A stretch of 64,000 nucleotides of DNA from CAZHEV01 sp964531335 [NCBI: uncultured bacterium]. GTDB taxonomy: Bacteria; Eisenbacteria; RBG-16-71-46; CAZHEV01. The stretch lies in NCBI GenBank assembly GCA_964531335.1, contig CAZHEV010000007.1, forward strand, positions 62,001 through 126,000, in the 5' to 3' direction. The notes below the pieces were generated by a model. The model did not search any database, was not told where the DNA came from, and saw only the letters and a program-made list of their open reading frames with translations. Made by a program: the position numbers and the translations under genes. Of the stretch, positions 20,262-29,630 are shown one piece after another (the first letter of the stretch is position 1; each line of letters begins with the position of its first letter).

Positions 20262-21215
20262 ATGATTGCTCCGACCAGTACCGGTTCCGTCTCGGCCTCG
20301 GCGGAGGCCAGATGGGCCTGCCTGTACGCCGGCCTCGAGGACGTTAGAAGCGCTTGCAGGCATGCGCGTTGTGGCTTTTATATCGGGTTGATCTGGATCT
20401 TTCGGAGGCTCCCCTGCAGAGGTGCGGAGGCGCTGGGCCGAATATTGGGCGGGGCGGCGTTCTGGGTGCTGCCGGAAGCGCGAAAAAGGTCGATATATAA
20501 CCTGGAGAGAGCCTTTCCCGGCGCCGACAGGCGGTGGGCGAGGAGGACGGCGGCGGCCTCAATGAAAAGGCTTGGAGAGGCCTTGGCCTGCGCCGTGGGC
20601 CTTACCCGTCTATCAGCGGGGGAGCGACAGGCAGCCGGACGCGTAGAGGGCTTCGAGCACCTCGAGGGGGCCTTGAAGCGCGGCGGCGCCGTGGTTGTGA
20701 GCGCGCACATCGGCTGCTGGGAGTACCTGCCCGCGTACCTGGCTACGCTGGGCCGAAAGGTGTGCGTGGTGGCGGTGCCGCAGTCCGGCTCACTGGAGAC
20801 GGGGTTGCTTCGGAGGGAGAGGCGCAAGCTCGACGTGGGCGAGGTGAGGGAGGGCTTCAGGTCCCTCAGGGCGGCTGCCGCTTTGGTCTCTTCGGGCGGG
20901 ATGGTTGTCTGCCCCCTGGACAAGGACACCGGCAAGCGGGGTTTGAGCGCGGTGCTGCTCGGCCGGACGATCGGGCTGCCTTCTCTGGCGCTGAGGCTGG
21001 CGGCCGGCCGGGGTGTCGCCGTCGTTCCCGCCTACACCGTCAGGGAGGGTGGGAAGCACGTGGTAACCTTCGAGCCCGCGATGAAGATAGAAGGTGTCGA
21101 GGACATTCGTAATGCGGCCGGGCGGCTCGCCGAAGGTGTTGAGAGATGGATCAAAGAGAATCCGGAACAATGGCCTTGGTTCGGGTGGTCGGGCGGTGGG
21201 GGCGCACATGTTTGA
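20262..21215 (+). CDS. LpxL/HtrB-type lipid A acyltransferase
   Basis: A 317-residue member of the LpxL/HtrB lysophospholipid acyltransferase family, which adds secondary acyl chains to Kdo-lipid A at the inner membrane. The catalytic motif appears as VVSAHIGCWEYLPAY (HxxxWE), and the C-terminus has the typical NPEQWPWF. A hydrophobic helix occupies about residues 38-54. The ATG at 20262 is used but lacks a clear ribosome site; a later start near the IYNLERAFPG region would cut the domain. Only one such gene is visible, so its chain specificity is unknown. Confidence 0.85.
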   Translation: MIAPTSTGSVSASAEARWACLYAGLEDVRSACRHARCGFYIGLIWIFRRLPCRGAEALGRILGGAAFWVLPEARKRSIYNLERAFPGADRRWARRTAAASMKRLGEALACAVGLTRLSAGERQAAGRVEGFEHLEGALKRGGAVVVSAHIGCWEYLPAYLATLGRKVCVVAVPQSGSLETGLLRRERRKLDVGEVREGFRSLRAAAALVSSGGMVVCPLDKDTGKRGLSAVLLGRTIGLPSLALRLAAGRGVAVVPAYTVREGGKHVVTFEPAMKIEGVEDIRNAAGRLAEGVERWIKENPEQWPWFGWSGGGGAHV

Positions 21216-21804
21216 TTCCAGAGCGGTCTCTTCGAGACCGTCTGTAGCGGTCGGTCATCTCCTTTCGATCGCGTTTCGAATCCTGGTGGCGGCCTTAGTG
21301 GCCGGCGGCGCGGGTTGCTCCGCCGGGAATGAGCCGCCGGAGACAGCGGAGCGCGAGGAGGTGCCGGATCAGGAAGTGTTGGATTTCTCGCTCACCGAGA
21401 CGATGAGCGGATCGAAGTCCTGGACCCTGTTCGCCGACAGGGCGGAGGTGTTTGGGGGAAGGGGCTACAGCAGGCTCCATGGGGTCAAGGTATTGTTCTA
21501 CGGCCCCGAGGAGGAGGTGACCTCGGTTCTGACAGCACAGAGAGGCCGTGTGAACGACAAGAGCAGAGACCTGCAAGCCTTCGGTCAGGTGGTGCTGGAG
21601 ACGTCCGAAGGCGTCAAGCTGGAGACGGAGACCCTGCGCTGGGACAATCGCCGAGGGCGAATCTGGTCCAACGAGTTCGTGAAGTTGACGCGGGAAGGAG
21701 AGGTCCTGACCGGCTATGGGTTGGACAGTGACCCCGACCTCGATAACGTGGAGATTCACAGCCAAGTGAAGATCAGAGTCAAGGAGAGCGCGGGCGCCGG
21801 ATGA
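21208..21804 (+). CDS. lptC: LPS export protein LptC-like, predicted lipoprotein
   Basis: A 198-residue protein whose C-terminal 150 residues form the LptC-type beta-jellyroll (SWTLFADRAEVFG, AQRGRVNDKSRDLQAFGQVVLET). In the family this domain takes LPS from LptB2FG and passes it across the periplasm. The N-terminal hydrophobic stretch ends in GGAGC, a weak lipobox, rather than being a plain membrane anchor. It overlaps the acyltransferase stop and precedes lptB directly. An lptA gene, usually found between the two, is absent. Confidence 0.82.
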   Translation: MFDSRAVSSRPSVAVGHLLSIAFRILVAALVAGGAGCSAGNEPPETAEREEVPDQEVLDFSLTETMSGSKSWTLFADRAEVFGGRGYSRLHGVKVLFYGPEEEVTSVLTAQRGRVNDKSRDLQAFGQVVLETSEGVKLETETLRWDNRRGRIWSNEFVKLTREGEVLTGYGLDSDPDLDNVEIHSQVKIRVKESAGAG

Positions 21805-21849
21805 GTGAGCGGGCAATAGTCCTAAAGCGAAGGCCTCCGCGGGACGAAG

Positions 21850-22578
21850 GTGAAGATGGGATCCCTTAGGGTCGAGGAGCTCGTCAAGTACTTCGGGCGC
21901 TGGAAAGTGGTCGACGGGGTGAGCCTGTCCCTCAACCAAGGCGAGGTCGTCGGACTTCTCGGGCCCAACGGCGCAGGCAAGACCACCACCTTCTATATGA
22001 TCGTCGGCCTGTTGAGGTCAAGCTCAGGACGGATATTCCTAGATGACAAGGAGATCACGCGCGCGCCCATGCACGAGCGGTCGAGAATGGGTGTGGGTTA
22101 CTTGGCCCAGGAGGCTTCGATATTCAGAAAGCTCACCGTGAGTCAGAACATCGAGGCAATCCTGGAAACCCTCGATCTGTCCAAGGCGGAGAGGAAGGAG
22201 CGACTGCACGGGCACCTCGATGAGCTGGATATATCGGGCGTGGCCGGAAGGAAGGGATACAACCTTTCCGGAGGCGAGCGCAGGAGAGTCGAGATCACTA
22301 GGGCCCTTGTAACTGCGCCGTCCTACATTCTCCTGGACGAGCCGTTCGTGGGTATCGATCCGATCGCCGTGGCCGACATCCAGGAGATCGTGCGGAAGCT
22401 CAAGGAAAAAGGCCTGGGGGTCCTGATCACCGACCACAGCGTCAGGGAAACATTGAGCACCACGGATAGAGCATACATAATGTACGAAGGCAAGATTCTA
22501 ATGTCGGGGACTGCGACGGAGCTCGCGGAGGACCCCCAGGCGAGAAGGATCTACCTCGGTGAGAAGTTCAGGCTCTAG
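21850..22578 (+). CDS. lptB: LPS export ABC transporter ATPase
   Basis: A 242-residue ABC ATPase powering LPS extraction. Walker A is [13 protein letters not shown], the signature [16 protein letters not shown], Walker [14 protein letters not shown], and the switch His is in [12 protein letters not shown]. The C-terminal [15 protein letters not shown] is characteristic of LptB. GTG 21850 or ATG 21856 could both serve as start. It lies 11 bases before rpoN, the same order as in proteobacteria. Confidence 0.96.
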   Translation: MKMGSLRVEELVKYFGRWKVVDGVSLSLNQGEVVGLLGPNGAGKTTTFYMIVGLLRSSSGRIFLDDKEITRAPMHERSRMGVGYLAQEASIFRKLTVSQNIEAILETLDLSKAERKERLHGHLDELDISGVAGRKGYNLSGGERRRVEITRALVTAPSYILLDEPFVGIDPIAVADIQEIVRKLKEKGLGVLITDHSVRETLSTTDRAYIMYEGKILMSGTATELAEDPQARRIYLGEKFRL

Positions 22579-22589
22579 GGGCTTTTAAT

Positions 22590-23990
22590 ATGGAACTCAA
22601 GACAGGCCTTCAGACAACGCTCCAACAGCGACTGGCCATGACGCCCAGGCTCCAGCAGGCGCTGAAGCTCCTGCAGGTGCCCACGCTCGAGCTCCAGCAA
22701 ATCCTCAAGCAGGAATTGCAGCAGAACCCCATGCTCGAGGAAGTGGATGAGATAGTCGAGGCTCAGGAAGATCAGGAAGACATGGAATCCAAGAACGAGG
22801 ACGCCGAAGAAACCGATTCCGGGGTTGATTGGGACGAGTTCTGGAACGACACGTACGATTCCAGCTTTCGATCATCGGAAGATCGTTCTCAGGATTTCAA
22901 GGAAAGGGTCCCCGTGACCAGAGTCGGACTCAGGGATCTCCTGGAGTCGCAATTGGGGCAGAGCACCTGCTCGCAAGACCAGATCGAGATCGGCCGGTTC
23001 ATAATCGGGTGCATCGACGACGACGGTTACATGCGGGTGCCCATAGAGGAGGCCGCAAAGGACATCGGAAGGAGCGTCGAGGAGGTCGAGCGGGTGCTGG
23101 AGCTGATCCATACGTTCGACCCGCCCGGCGTGGGCGCGAGGAGCAGGGAGGAGTGCCTCCTGATCCAGCTAAAGGCCCAGGGGATCGAGAACCCCACCGC
23201 CGAGGCCATATTGAAGGACCATTTCCAGGATTTCTTGCAGAGGCGATACTCGGACATCGCCAGGGCCTTGAAGATCACTCCCGGACAGGTCCAGGCCGCC
23301 GCGGACCTCATCGCCAAGTTGAACCCCAACCCAGGATCGCAGATAACGGGGGAAGACCCCATATACGTCATTCCCGATCTCATAGTGGAGAGGGTCAACG
23401 ACGACTACGAGGTCTTCCTGAACGACAAGAACGTCCCCCGGCTCAGAATCAGCGCGCGCTACAAGGAGTTGCTCCGGCAAAGCAAGGGCAAACAGAACCC
23501 CGCCGGAACCTTCATCAAGGGCAAGTTGAACAGCGCACGCTGGCTGATTCAAACGATCGAACAACGCCGCCGCACAATGGTCAAAGTGATGAAATGCATC
23601 GTGGACGAACAGCGGGAGTTCCTCGAAAGGGGGATAGCCCACTTGAGGCCGCTCACCCTGCAGCAGGTGGCGAGCCGCATCGGAATGCACGAGTCCACGG
23701 TGAGCAGGGTCACGAGCAACAAGTACGTGCAGACCCCCCGCGGCGTATTCCTTCTGAAGTACTTCTTCTCCAGCAGCCTCGAGAGAGACGGCTGCGAGGA
23801 CGTGTCGGCGAAGAGTGTCAGAAACCTGATCAAGGAGCTGATCGCGCGGGAGGACAGGAAGAACCCCCTCAGCGATCAGGCCGTCGCCGACATGCTCCGT
23901 GACAAAGGCTACAGAATAGCCCGCCGGACGGTCGCCAAGTACAGAGAGCAGATGAACATCCTGTCCGCCCGGCAGAGAAGGCGATTCTGA
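22590..23990 (+). CDS. rpoN: RNA polymerase sigma-54 factor
   Basis: A 466-residue sigma-54. The N-terminal activator-interacting region begins MELKTGLQTTLQQRLAMTPRLQ and is rich in Gln and Leu. An acidic region II follows (about 50-95). The core-binding and helix-turn-helix parts end in the RpoN box ARRTVAKYRE near residue 450. Sigma-54 recognises -24/-12 promoters and needs an AAA+ activator; no activator gene is in this window. A sigma-54-like element precedes its own operon. Confidence 0.97.
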   Translation: MELKTGLQTTLQQRLAMTPRLQQALKLLQVPTLELQQILKQELQQNPMLEEVDEIVEAQEDQEDMESKNEDAEETDSGVDWDEFWNDTYDSSFRSSEDRSQDFKERVPVTRVGLRDLLESQLGQSTCSQDQIEIGRFIIGCIDDDGYMRVPIEEAAKDIGRSVEEVERVLELIHTFDPPGVGARSREECLLIQLKAQGIENPTAEAILKDHFQDFLQRRYSDIARALKITPGQVQAAADLIAKLNPNPGSQITGEDPIYVIPDLIVERVNDDYEVFLNDKNVPRLRISARYKELLRQSKGKQNPAGTFIKGKLNSARWLIQTIEQRRRTMVKVMKCIVDEQREFLERGIAHLRPLTLQQVASRIGMHESTVSRVTSNKYVQTPRGVFLLKYFFSSSLERDGCEDVSAKSVRNLIKELIAREDRKNPLSDQAVADMLRDKGYRIARRTVAKYREQMNILSARQRRRF

Positions 23991-23993
23991 GAT

Positions 23994-24017
23994 CCCCCCA
24001 GGCGGCCCCCCAGGCGG
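23994..24017 (+). repeat. Perfect 12-base tandem duplication after rpoN
   Basis: The unit CCCCCCAGGCGG occurs twice head to tail (23994-24005 and 24006-24017), starting three bases after the rpoN stop. The 203 bases between rpoN and hprK otherwise hold no convincing gene; TATACT at 24060-24065 is a possible -10 without a good -35. Confidence 0.85.
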
Positions 24018-24193
24018 GCAAATCCGACTATTTGGCTTTCATTAGGCATCCCGAGGACATATACTGACCGCGCGTGGCCGCGACTGATAGGGGGCCCGAG
24101 GAGGGGCCGGCGCGTACCGCGCCGGGCGGTTGTCCCCTCAGGGGGACCGCCCGGGACCGCAACGGAGACGCCGCGGGAGACGCGGGGGTGCTT

Positions 24194-25204
24194 ATGGAGA
24201 GTATATCCATCGAGGAGTTCTTCAGGCAGCAGGCACGCGAGCTCAAGTTGGAGTTGCTTTCTGCCGGACTTGACTCCCCTGTTGACATCACGGTCAGTGA
24301 TATCAACAGGACCGGTATGATCTTCACCGGCTTCACGGACTATTTCCTCAGCGAACGAATACAGATCGTCGGACAGACGGAGGTGGCCTACCTGTCCACC
24401 TTGAGCGATGAGGTCAAGGACAAGGCGATCCATAGGCTCTTCGGGTTCACCTTCCCCTGCCTGATCATCACAAAGGGACTGAAACCCGCCGAGGGAATGC
24501 TGGAGGCAGCGGACGCCAGAGGGATCCCCATCCTCAGAACGACGATGTCGACCACGCCCTTTATCCACAGGTTGACAGCCTATCTGGATCGCGTCTTCGC
24601 GCCGCAGACGACCATCCACGGGACGTTGGTCGACGTATACGGGGTGGGGCTGCTCTTCACGGGCAGGAGCGCCATCGGCAAGAGCGAGTGCGCGCTCGAC
24701 CTGGTCGAGCGCGGGCACAGGCTCGTGGCGGACGACGTTGTGACCGTTGTAAGGCGCCACGGCGACATCCTTATAGGAAGCGGAAACCCGGTGGTGCGTC
24801 ATCACATGGAGATAAGGGGCCTTGGTATTATCGACGTCCAGAGCATCTTCGGGATCCGCGCCATAAGGTTCCAGAAGAGGGTGGAGGTCGAGGTGAATCT
24901 CCAGGAGTGGAGGAGCCACGGGGACTACGAAAGAACCGGTCTGGAACAGAAGATGACGACCGTGCTCGGCGTGAAGATCCCGCTGGCCGTGATCCCGATC
25001 ATCCCGGGAAAGAACATAACGGTCATCGCAGAGGTGATAGCGCTGAACTATCTCGTAAAGGTGTACAGCCACGATCCGGCCAAGCGATTCAACAAGGCGC
25101 TCCAGGACCTGATGCGGCGCAAGTCCAGGGACATCAACGCGGCGTTGGGCAGAGACGAGGAGGAGAGGGACATCAACATCAACATAGAGGATGATATTGA
25201 GTGA
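24194..25204 (+). CDS. hprK: HPr kinase/phosphorylase
   Basis: A 336-residue bifunctional enzyme that phosphorylates or dephosphorylates the regulatory serine of HPr. After an N-terminal domain, the kinase domain has a P-loop GRSAIGKS at residues 157-164 (Ala replaces the usual Gly in SGIGKS). The family signature lies around RHHMEIRGLGIIDVQSIFG. ATG 24194 follows a G-rich site (GGGGGTG). The highly GC-rich in-frame stretch before it is not conserved-looking. It overlaps the EIIA start (GTGA), tying it to the PTS operon. Confidence 0.94.
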   Translation: MESISIEEFFRQQARELKLELLSAGLDSPVDITVSDINRTGMIFTGFTDYFLSERIQIVGQTEVAYLSTLSDEVKDKAIHRLFGFTFPCLIITKGLKPAEGMLEAADARGIPILRTTMSTTPFIHRLTAYLDRVFAPQTTIHGTLVDVYGVGLLFTGRSAIGKSECALDLVERGHRLVADDVVTVVRRHGDILIGSGNPVVRHHMEIRGLGIIDVQSIFGIRAIRFQKRVEVEVNLQEWRSHGDYERTGLEQKMTTVLGVKIPLAVIPIIPGKNITVIAEVIALNYLVKVYSHDPAKRFNKALQDLMRRKSRDINAALGRDEEERDININIEDDIE

Positions 25205-25584
25205 TTTGCGGAATTGTAGCTACGCACGGACGGCTCGGCGAGGAGCTCATCCGCACCGCGGAGCGAATCGCCGGACCGCAGAAGCATCTCGTCTTCGTGA
25301 CCAACGAAGGCCTCTCGGTGGACGCCCTCGCCGAGGTGATCAGTGAAGAATCGGAGCGCTGCGAGGCGGACGCCGGGATACTCATAATGACCGACATCCC
25401 CGGCGGCAGCCCGACGCTGGCGTGCCGGAGCCTCAGACTGAAGGGCAGCAAGGCTTGGGTGGTGAGCGGAGTCAACCTGCCCATGATCCTGGCGTTCCTG
25501 ATGTGCAGGGATTCGATGAAACCGGAAGACGTGGCCTCGGCGGTCGCCTCGAGGGCGGTCAGGTCCATCGAGGTGGTGGGCTAG
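25201..25584 (+). CDS. PTS mannose-family EIIA domain protein
   Basis: A 127-residue stand-alone EIIA of the mannose/fructose/sorbose family. The phosphorylatable His is His9 in GIVATHG, and MTDIPGGSPT is conserved. It would take phosphate from HPr and pass it to EIIB. The GTG start overlaps the hprK stop, and EIIB begins immediately after its TAG. Confidence 0.9.
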   Translation: MICGIVATHGRLGEELIRTAERIAGPQKHLVFVTNEGLSVDALAEVISEESERCEADAGILIMTDIPGGSPTLACRSLRLKGSKAWVVSGVNLPMILAFLMCRDSMKPEDVASAVASRAVRSIEVVG

Positions 25585-26061
25585 GTGGGGCCCGCGCTGA
25601 TCAGAGTGGACGACCGATTGCTGCACGGGCAGGTGACGGCGGGCTGGGCGGTCGCGCTCAGGTCGAAGCTCATAGTGCTGTGCAGCGACGAGGTGGCCGG
25701 CGACGAGTGGTTGCGCGAGATATACGCCTCCGCCGCCCCCACCGAGCTGCGTCTCGAGATCCTGGATCTGAAGCGGGCCGCGGAGCGATTCGAGGAGTTC
25801 GCAGACGAATCCCTGGCGGCGATCATCCTTTTCAAGACACCTGCGGAGGCGGTTGCCCTCACCGACATGGGCCCGAGGCCCGACCGCGTCAATGTCGGAG
25901 GAATGCACTTCGAAGAGGGCAAGCGGAAGCTCCTGCCGTACGTTTTCGTTGACGATGAGGACGTTGCCGCGTTCCGCCGCCTCATGGAACGCGGCATAGC
26001 AGTCGAGGCACAGGAAGTACCCGGTGGAAAGCGACATGACCTTGGGGCAATTCTGGGGTGA
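25585..26061 (+). CDS. PTS mannose-family EIIB protein
   Basis: A 158-residue EIIB with the family motif IRVDDRLLHGQV, where His14 is the phosphate carrier. Further conserved parts are VLCSDEVAGDEWLREIY and VNVGGMHF. The start GTG touches the EIIA stop. The 3' end overlaps EIIC by 26-38 bases in another frame, depending on the EIIC start. Confidence 0.92.
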   Translation: MGPALIRVDDRLLHGQVTAGWAVALRSKLIVLCSDEVAGDEWLREIYASAAPTELRLEILDLKRAAERFEEFADESLAAIILFKTPAEAVALTDMGPRPDRVNVGGMHFEEGKRKLLPYVFVDDEDVAAFRRLMERGIAVEAQEVPGGKRHDLGAILG

Positions 26062-26755
26062 CACGTTGCCCTGGCTCTTGAAGGCGGCGGGGCTTGGGGC
26101 GGTGGTGGCGGTGGACGGCCAGTCCGCCCTGCACGCTATCGCATCGCAGCCTCTTGCCGTCGGCACGCTGGCCGGCTGGATGATCGGCGAGCCCGGGCTG
26201 GGCCTCGTGCTCGGCGCATACGTTCAGCTGGTTAGCTCTTACGCGACCCCGGGTGGAAGAGATGCGGGGCCCGACGTGGCCTCGGGGACGATAGTGGGGG
26301 TGGTCGTGGCGGCCTCATTCGCCCCGGCGGTATCGACCGGCCGCGGGCACCTCGCCCTTGCCCTGCTGGTAGCGCTGGGCGTGGCGGCGCTGGGCTCATG
26401 GAGCGAAAAGGCGCGCAGGGAGGCCAACAGGCGGCTCTGCGACGGCGCGGCCAGAGGTCTTCGCGAAGGGGGCTCAGGAGCGCTTGGGCGAGCCCAGGCG
26501 GCTGGGCTCGGGATTTCGGCGCTCAGGGGAGCCGCGACGGTGGCGATCGGATCCGCCGCCGGGCTGGCTTTGGGACGGCCCCTCATTAACCTTTTCGCGG
26601 GCATGGACTTCGGGGCGGCTTTTGCCTTGATTCCTTGCCTCGGGCTTGCTAGCTTCATTCTAAGTGCCGTAAGGGCCAGGAGGATTGAGCTTGCCGGCTT
26701 CGGCACTGGTCTGGCCGTGGCTCTGCTGATGGGGCTGGAGCTTGGACTATCTTGA
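26024..26755 (+). CDS. PTS mannose-family EIIC permease subunit
   Basis: A 243-residue membrane protein with about six or seven helices. It resembles ManY-type EIIC in layout: PLAVGTLAGWMIGEPGLGLVLGAYVQLV followed by a conserved Pro-Asp pair in GPDVASGTIVG. It is the sugar-path subunit working with EIID. GTG 26024 or ATG 26036 are both possible starts. The sequence is divergent, so the substrate cannot be read from it. Confidence 0.82.
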   Translation: MESDMTLGQFWGDTLPWLLKAAGLGAVVAVDGQSALHAIASQPLAVGTLAGWMIGEPGLGLVLGAYVQLVSSYATPGGRDAGPDVASGTIVGVVVAASFAPAVSTGRGHLALALLVALGVAALGSWSEKARREANRRLCDGAARGLREGGSGALGRAQAAGLGISALRGAATVAIGSAAGLALGRPLINLFAGMDFGAAFALIPCLGLASFILSAVRARRIELAGFGTGLAVALLMGLELGLS

Positions 26756-26805
26756 CGCTGGGCGGAGGTTCATTTGACGGCCTCCGTCTTTGTGGGTGAG
26801 GGCGA

Positions 26806-27540
26806 GTGATGATGGCCGGACCGGGCGCCGGGGTGCGCGGATTTGCGACGTTCTCGAGGATGAGCTTGAGGGCTCTGTTCCTCTTGAACCTCTGGAATGA
26901 TAAGACACTGCAAGGGCCGGGGTTCGCATGGGCCCTTGGCGCTTTCCCGCGCCTTAGAGGGGCAAAGACCTCCGCCAAACATCTTGGAACCTTCAATACT
27001 ACGCCCGCTATGGCGCCCTGTATCATAGGGGCTGTCGCGCGGATGGAGATAGAGGGAGGGGCGCCGGCACAGGTGGCCAAGGTGAAGGACTATGGGGCGG
27101 CCTGCGCCGCGGCCGTCGGAGACAGGCTGTTCTGGGGATCCATAAGGCCTTCCGCCGCCCTGGCGGGACTTCTCGCCGCGACGGCCGGCCCGCTGGCGGC
27201 GCTGGTTTCCCTGGTGGCGGTACAGGGGCTGCCGCAGGCTTACTTTCGACTCTCGGGGGCCTTCAAGGGGCTCGCGCTGGGCAGTAGGGCGGTTCGCGAA
27301 TGCATAGAGCAGGCCGGCCGAGCACTGCGTGTGTCGAGGCTTGTAGGCTCTGCTCTCGCCGGCGCTTTCGCCGGCTCGGTCTTGGGGGGGCTGCGGGGGG
27401 ACTTCGGGACGGAAGGGGTTTGGGTTTTTCTGGCCGCGGTCCCGGTCATGGGCTGGCTGATCTCCTGGGTCGGCGTGAGACCGTCGTGGCTGTGTGTGGC
27501 CTTGCTGCTTTCGGCGGGAACGCTGTCTTTGGTGAGATGA
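26806..27540 (+). CDS. PTS mannose-family EIID subunit
   Basis: A 244-residue EIID, a subunit found only in mannose-family PTS. It shows the family pattern FNTTPAMAPCIIGAVARMEIEG and VGDRLFWGSIRP, plus two or three C-terminal hydrophobic helices. It is shorter than E. coli ManZ (about 280). Several start codons (GTG 26806, ATG 26809, ATG 26812) are adjacent. It is followed by ptsH after 21 bases. Confidence 0.85.
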   Translation: MMMAGPGAGVRGFATFSRMSLRALFLLNLWNDKTLQGPGFAWALGAFPRLRGAKTSAKHLGTFNTTPAMAPCIIGAVARMEIEGGAPAQVAKVKDYGAACAAAVGDRLFWGSIRPSAALAGLLAATAGPLAALVSLVAVQGLPQAYFRLSGAFKGLALGSRAVRECIEQAGRALRVSRLVGSALAGAFAGSVLGGLRGDFGTEGVWVFLAAVPVMGWLISWVGVRPSWLCVALLLSAGTLSLVR

Positions 27541-27561
27541 CATCGAGGGCGGCCTTACCTC

Positions 27562-27840
27562 ATGGAATATAAGGTGGCGGAGCAAAGAGTCGAGATAACC
27601 AACAAACTTGGGATTCACGCACGGCCGGCCGCCCTTTTTGTCAAAGAGGCCGGCAGATACCAGAGCGACATCTTCGTTCTCAAGAACGGTCAGGAGGTGA
27701 ACGGCAAGAGCATTATGGGCATCATGATGCTGGCCGTCGAATGCGGAAGCGAGATAACGATAAGGGCACAAGGGCCGGACAGCGAAGAGGCGGTACAGGC
27801 GCTCGTGAAACTGGTCGAGTCCAAGTTTCAAGAGGAATGA
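27562..27840 (+). CDS. ptsH: Phosphocarrier protein HPr
   Basis: A 92-residue HPr with the active-site His19 in LGIHARPAALF and the regulatory Ser50 in NGKSIMGIM. The serine context fits phosphorylation by the HprK encoded 3 kb upstream. The stop overlaps the ptsI start (ATGA). Confidence 0.97.
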   Translation: MEYKVAEQRVEITNKLGIHARPAALFVKEAGRYQSDIFVLKNGQEVNGKSIMGIMMLAVECGSEITIRAQGPDSEEAVQALVKLVESKFQEE

Positions 27841-29630
27841 CGTACGCCGGCCCCGAGTTGGGCCCCAGAGGGTTCAGGGGCGTCGCGGCCTCTCCCGGCA
27901 TCGCAATGGGCAAAGTCCTGGTTCTCGAACGGGACGATCTCAAGATCCCCGAGCGAACGCTGAAGGCGCGCGAGATAGAGCCCGAGATAGATCGCTTCAA
28001 GCTGGCTGTGGAGTCCGCCAGGGAGGACATAGCGCTCACCAAGACCACCTTGGCGCTGGAGATGGGTGAGGAGCAGGCCAAGATCTTCGACGCGCACCTG
28101 ATGATTCTGGACGACGTGGCCGTGGTGGAGCAGACCATAGAGGACATACGGAAGCGAAGAAAGAACGCCGAGTTTCTTTTCAGCACTAATCTCGCCGCAA
28201 TGGTCGACGGCTTCGAGAGAATAAACCAGACATATCTCCGCGACAGGGCGGCTGACGTACGAGACGTCAGGCGCAGGGTTCTCCGTGTCCTTATGAGAGG
28301 GGAGCGCCCGAGCCTTACCGACCAGCGCGAGCCGGTGATCATAATAGCCCATGATCTGTCTCCCAGCGACACCGCGGTGATGGACAAGAACATAGTGCTG
28401 GGCTTCGCGACGGAGCTCGGGGGCGGCACCTCTCACTCCACTGTGATGGCGCGGTCACGCGGCATTCCCGCCGTGGTCGGGGTGAAGATGATCGCCGAGG
28501 TCGCGACGAGCGGAGATCAGGCCGTGGTGGACGGCAACCTGGGCATCGTGGAGATAAACCCCGACGAGAAGAAACTCAAGTATTACGAGAAAAAAAAGAG
28601 CCAGTACGAGGATTTCGAGCGCGGATTGGACCAGCTCCGGGATCTTCCGGCGGATACGCTGGACGGCCGGTCGATAGACCTGTCGGCCAACATCGAGCTG
28701 CCCGAGGAGGTCGAGCGGGCGAGGGACAGGGGCGCGTGCGGAATCGGTCTTTTCAGGACCGAGTTCTTTTACATGAGGCGCGGGAGGCTTCCCAGCGAGA
28801 ACGAGCAGTTCGAGGCCTACAAGCAAGTTGCGTCGGTCATGGCGCCGGACGCCGTGATAATCAGGACCCTGGACGTCGGAGGAGACAAGTTCGCGGCGTA
28901 CCTGGGCACGGCCAAAGAGACCAACCCGTTCCTCGGGCGGCGGGGTATCCGGTTCTCTCTGGAGAGGAAGGAGATCTTCGAGACGCAGATCAGGGCGATC
29001 TACCGCGCGTCGAGCTTTGGGAACGTGAAGATGATGTTTCCCATGATCTCCGGGGTGGAGGAGCTGCGCCAGGCCAACGAGCTTTGCGAGAAGGTGCGCT
29101 CGGATCTGCGCCGGGACGGGATTCCCTTCGACGAAAAGACGGAGGTCGGGGCCATGATCGAGACTCCCTCCGCGGTGCTGATCGCCGACGCCCTGGCCAA
29201 GGAGGCGAGCTTCTTCAGTATCGGCTCGAACGATCTGATACAGTACACGCTCGCCGTGGACAGGGGCAATTTCCAGCTCGCCCACTTGTACGAGCCGCTT
29301 CATCCCGGCGTCCTTCGCCTTATCGACCGCGTGGTCGACGTGGCGCACGACCACCAAATCTGGGTGGGGCTATGCGGCGAGATGGCCGGCACTCCGCTGG
29401 CGGCGGTCCTGCTTGTGGGCATGGGCCTGGACGAGCTGAGCACGAGCGCCTACAGGGTCCCGGAGATAAAGACCGTGATCAGGTCGATCACCTACGCCGA
29501 GGCGAAGGATATCGTGGAGGAGTGCTTGATGCTGCCGACGGCCGCGGACATAAAGAAAGTTCTACTTAGCCGACTCAAGCGCAAGCTGCCCAAGCCGGTG
29601 CTCGCCCCGAGCGAGAGGCGTGACAAGTGA
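27837..29630 (+). CDS. ptsI: PTS enzyme I (phosphoenolpyruvate-protein phosphotransferase)
   Basis: A 597-residue EI, normal length. The N-terminal domain carries the phospho-His near residue 200 in GGGTSHSTVMARSRGIPAVVG. The C-terminal PEP-binding barrel shows GIGLFRTEFFYM, TLDVGGDK, GSNDLIQYTLAVDR and LCGEMAG. It phosphorylates HPr from PEP. ATG 27837 overlaps the HPr stop and was chosen over an in-frame codon inside ptsH; the end overlaps the isomerase gene as GTGA. Confidence 0.97.
   Translation: MTYAGPELGPRGFRGVAASPGIAMGKVLVLERDDLKIPERTLKAREIEPEIDRFKLAVESAREDIALTKTTLALEMGEEQAKIFDAHLMILDDVAVVEQTIEDIRKRRKNAEFLFSTNLAAMVDGFERINQTYLRDRAADVRDVRRRVLRVLMRGERPSLTDQREPVIIIAHDLSPSDTAVMDKNIVLGFATELGGGTSHSTVMARSRGIPAVVGVKMIAEVATSGDQAVVDGNLGIVEINPDEKKLKYYEKKKSQYEDFERGLDQLRDLPADTLDGRSIDLSANIELPEEVERARDRGACGIGLFRTEFFYMRRGRLPSENEQFEAYKQVASVMAPDAVIIRTLDVGGDKFAAYLGTAKETNPFLGRRGIRFSLERKEIFETQIRAIYRASSFGNVKMMFPMISGVEELRQANELCEKVRSDLRRDGIPFDEKTEVGAMIETPSAVLIADALAKEASFFSIGSNDLIQYTLAVDRGNFQLAHLYEPLHPGVLRLIDRVVDVAHDHQIWVGLCGEMAGTPLAAVLLVGMGLDELSTSAYRVPEIKTVIRSITYAEAKDIVEECLMLPTAADIKKVLLSRLKRKLPKPVLAPSERRDK

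Noticed and set aside
24194-27840. PTS genes as a horizontally acquired island
   Set aside because: Codon use and GC content look like the neighbours; there are no mobile-element genes, tRNA junctions or flanking repeats.
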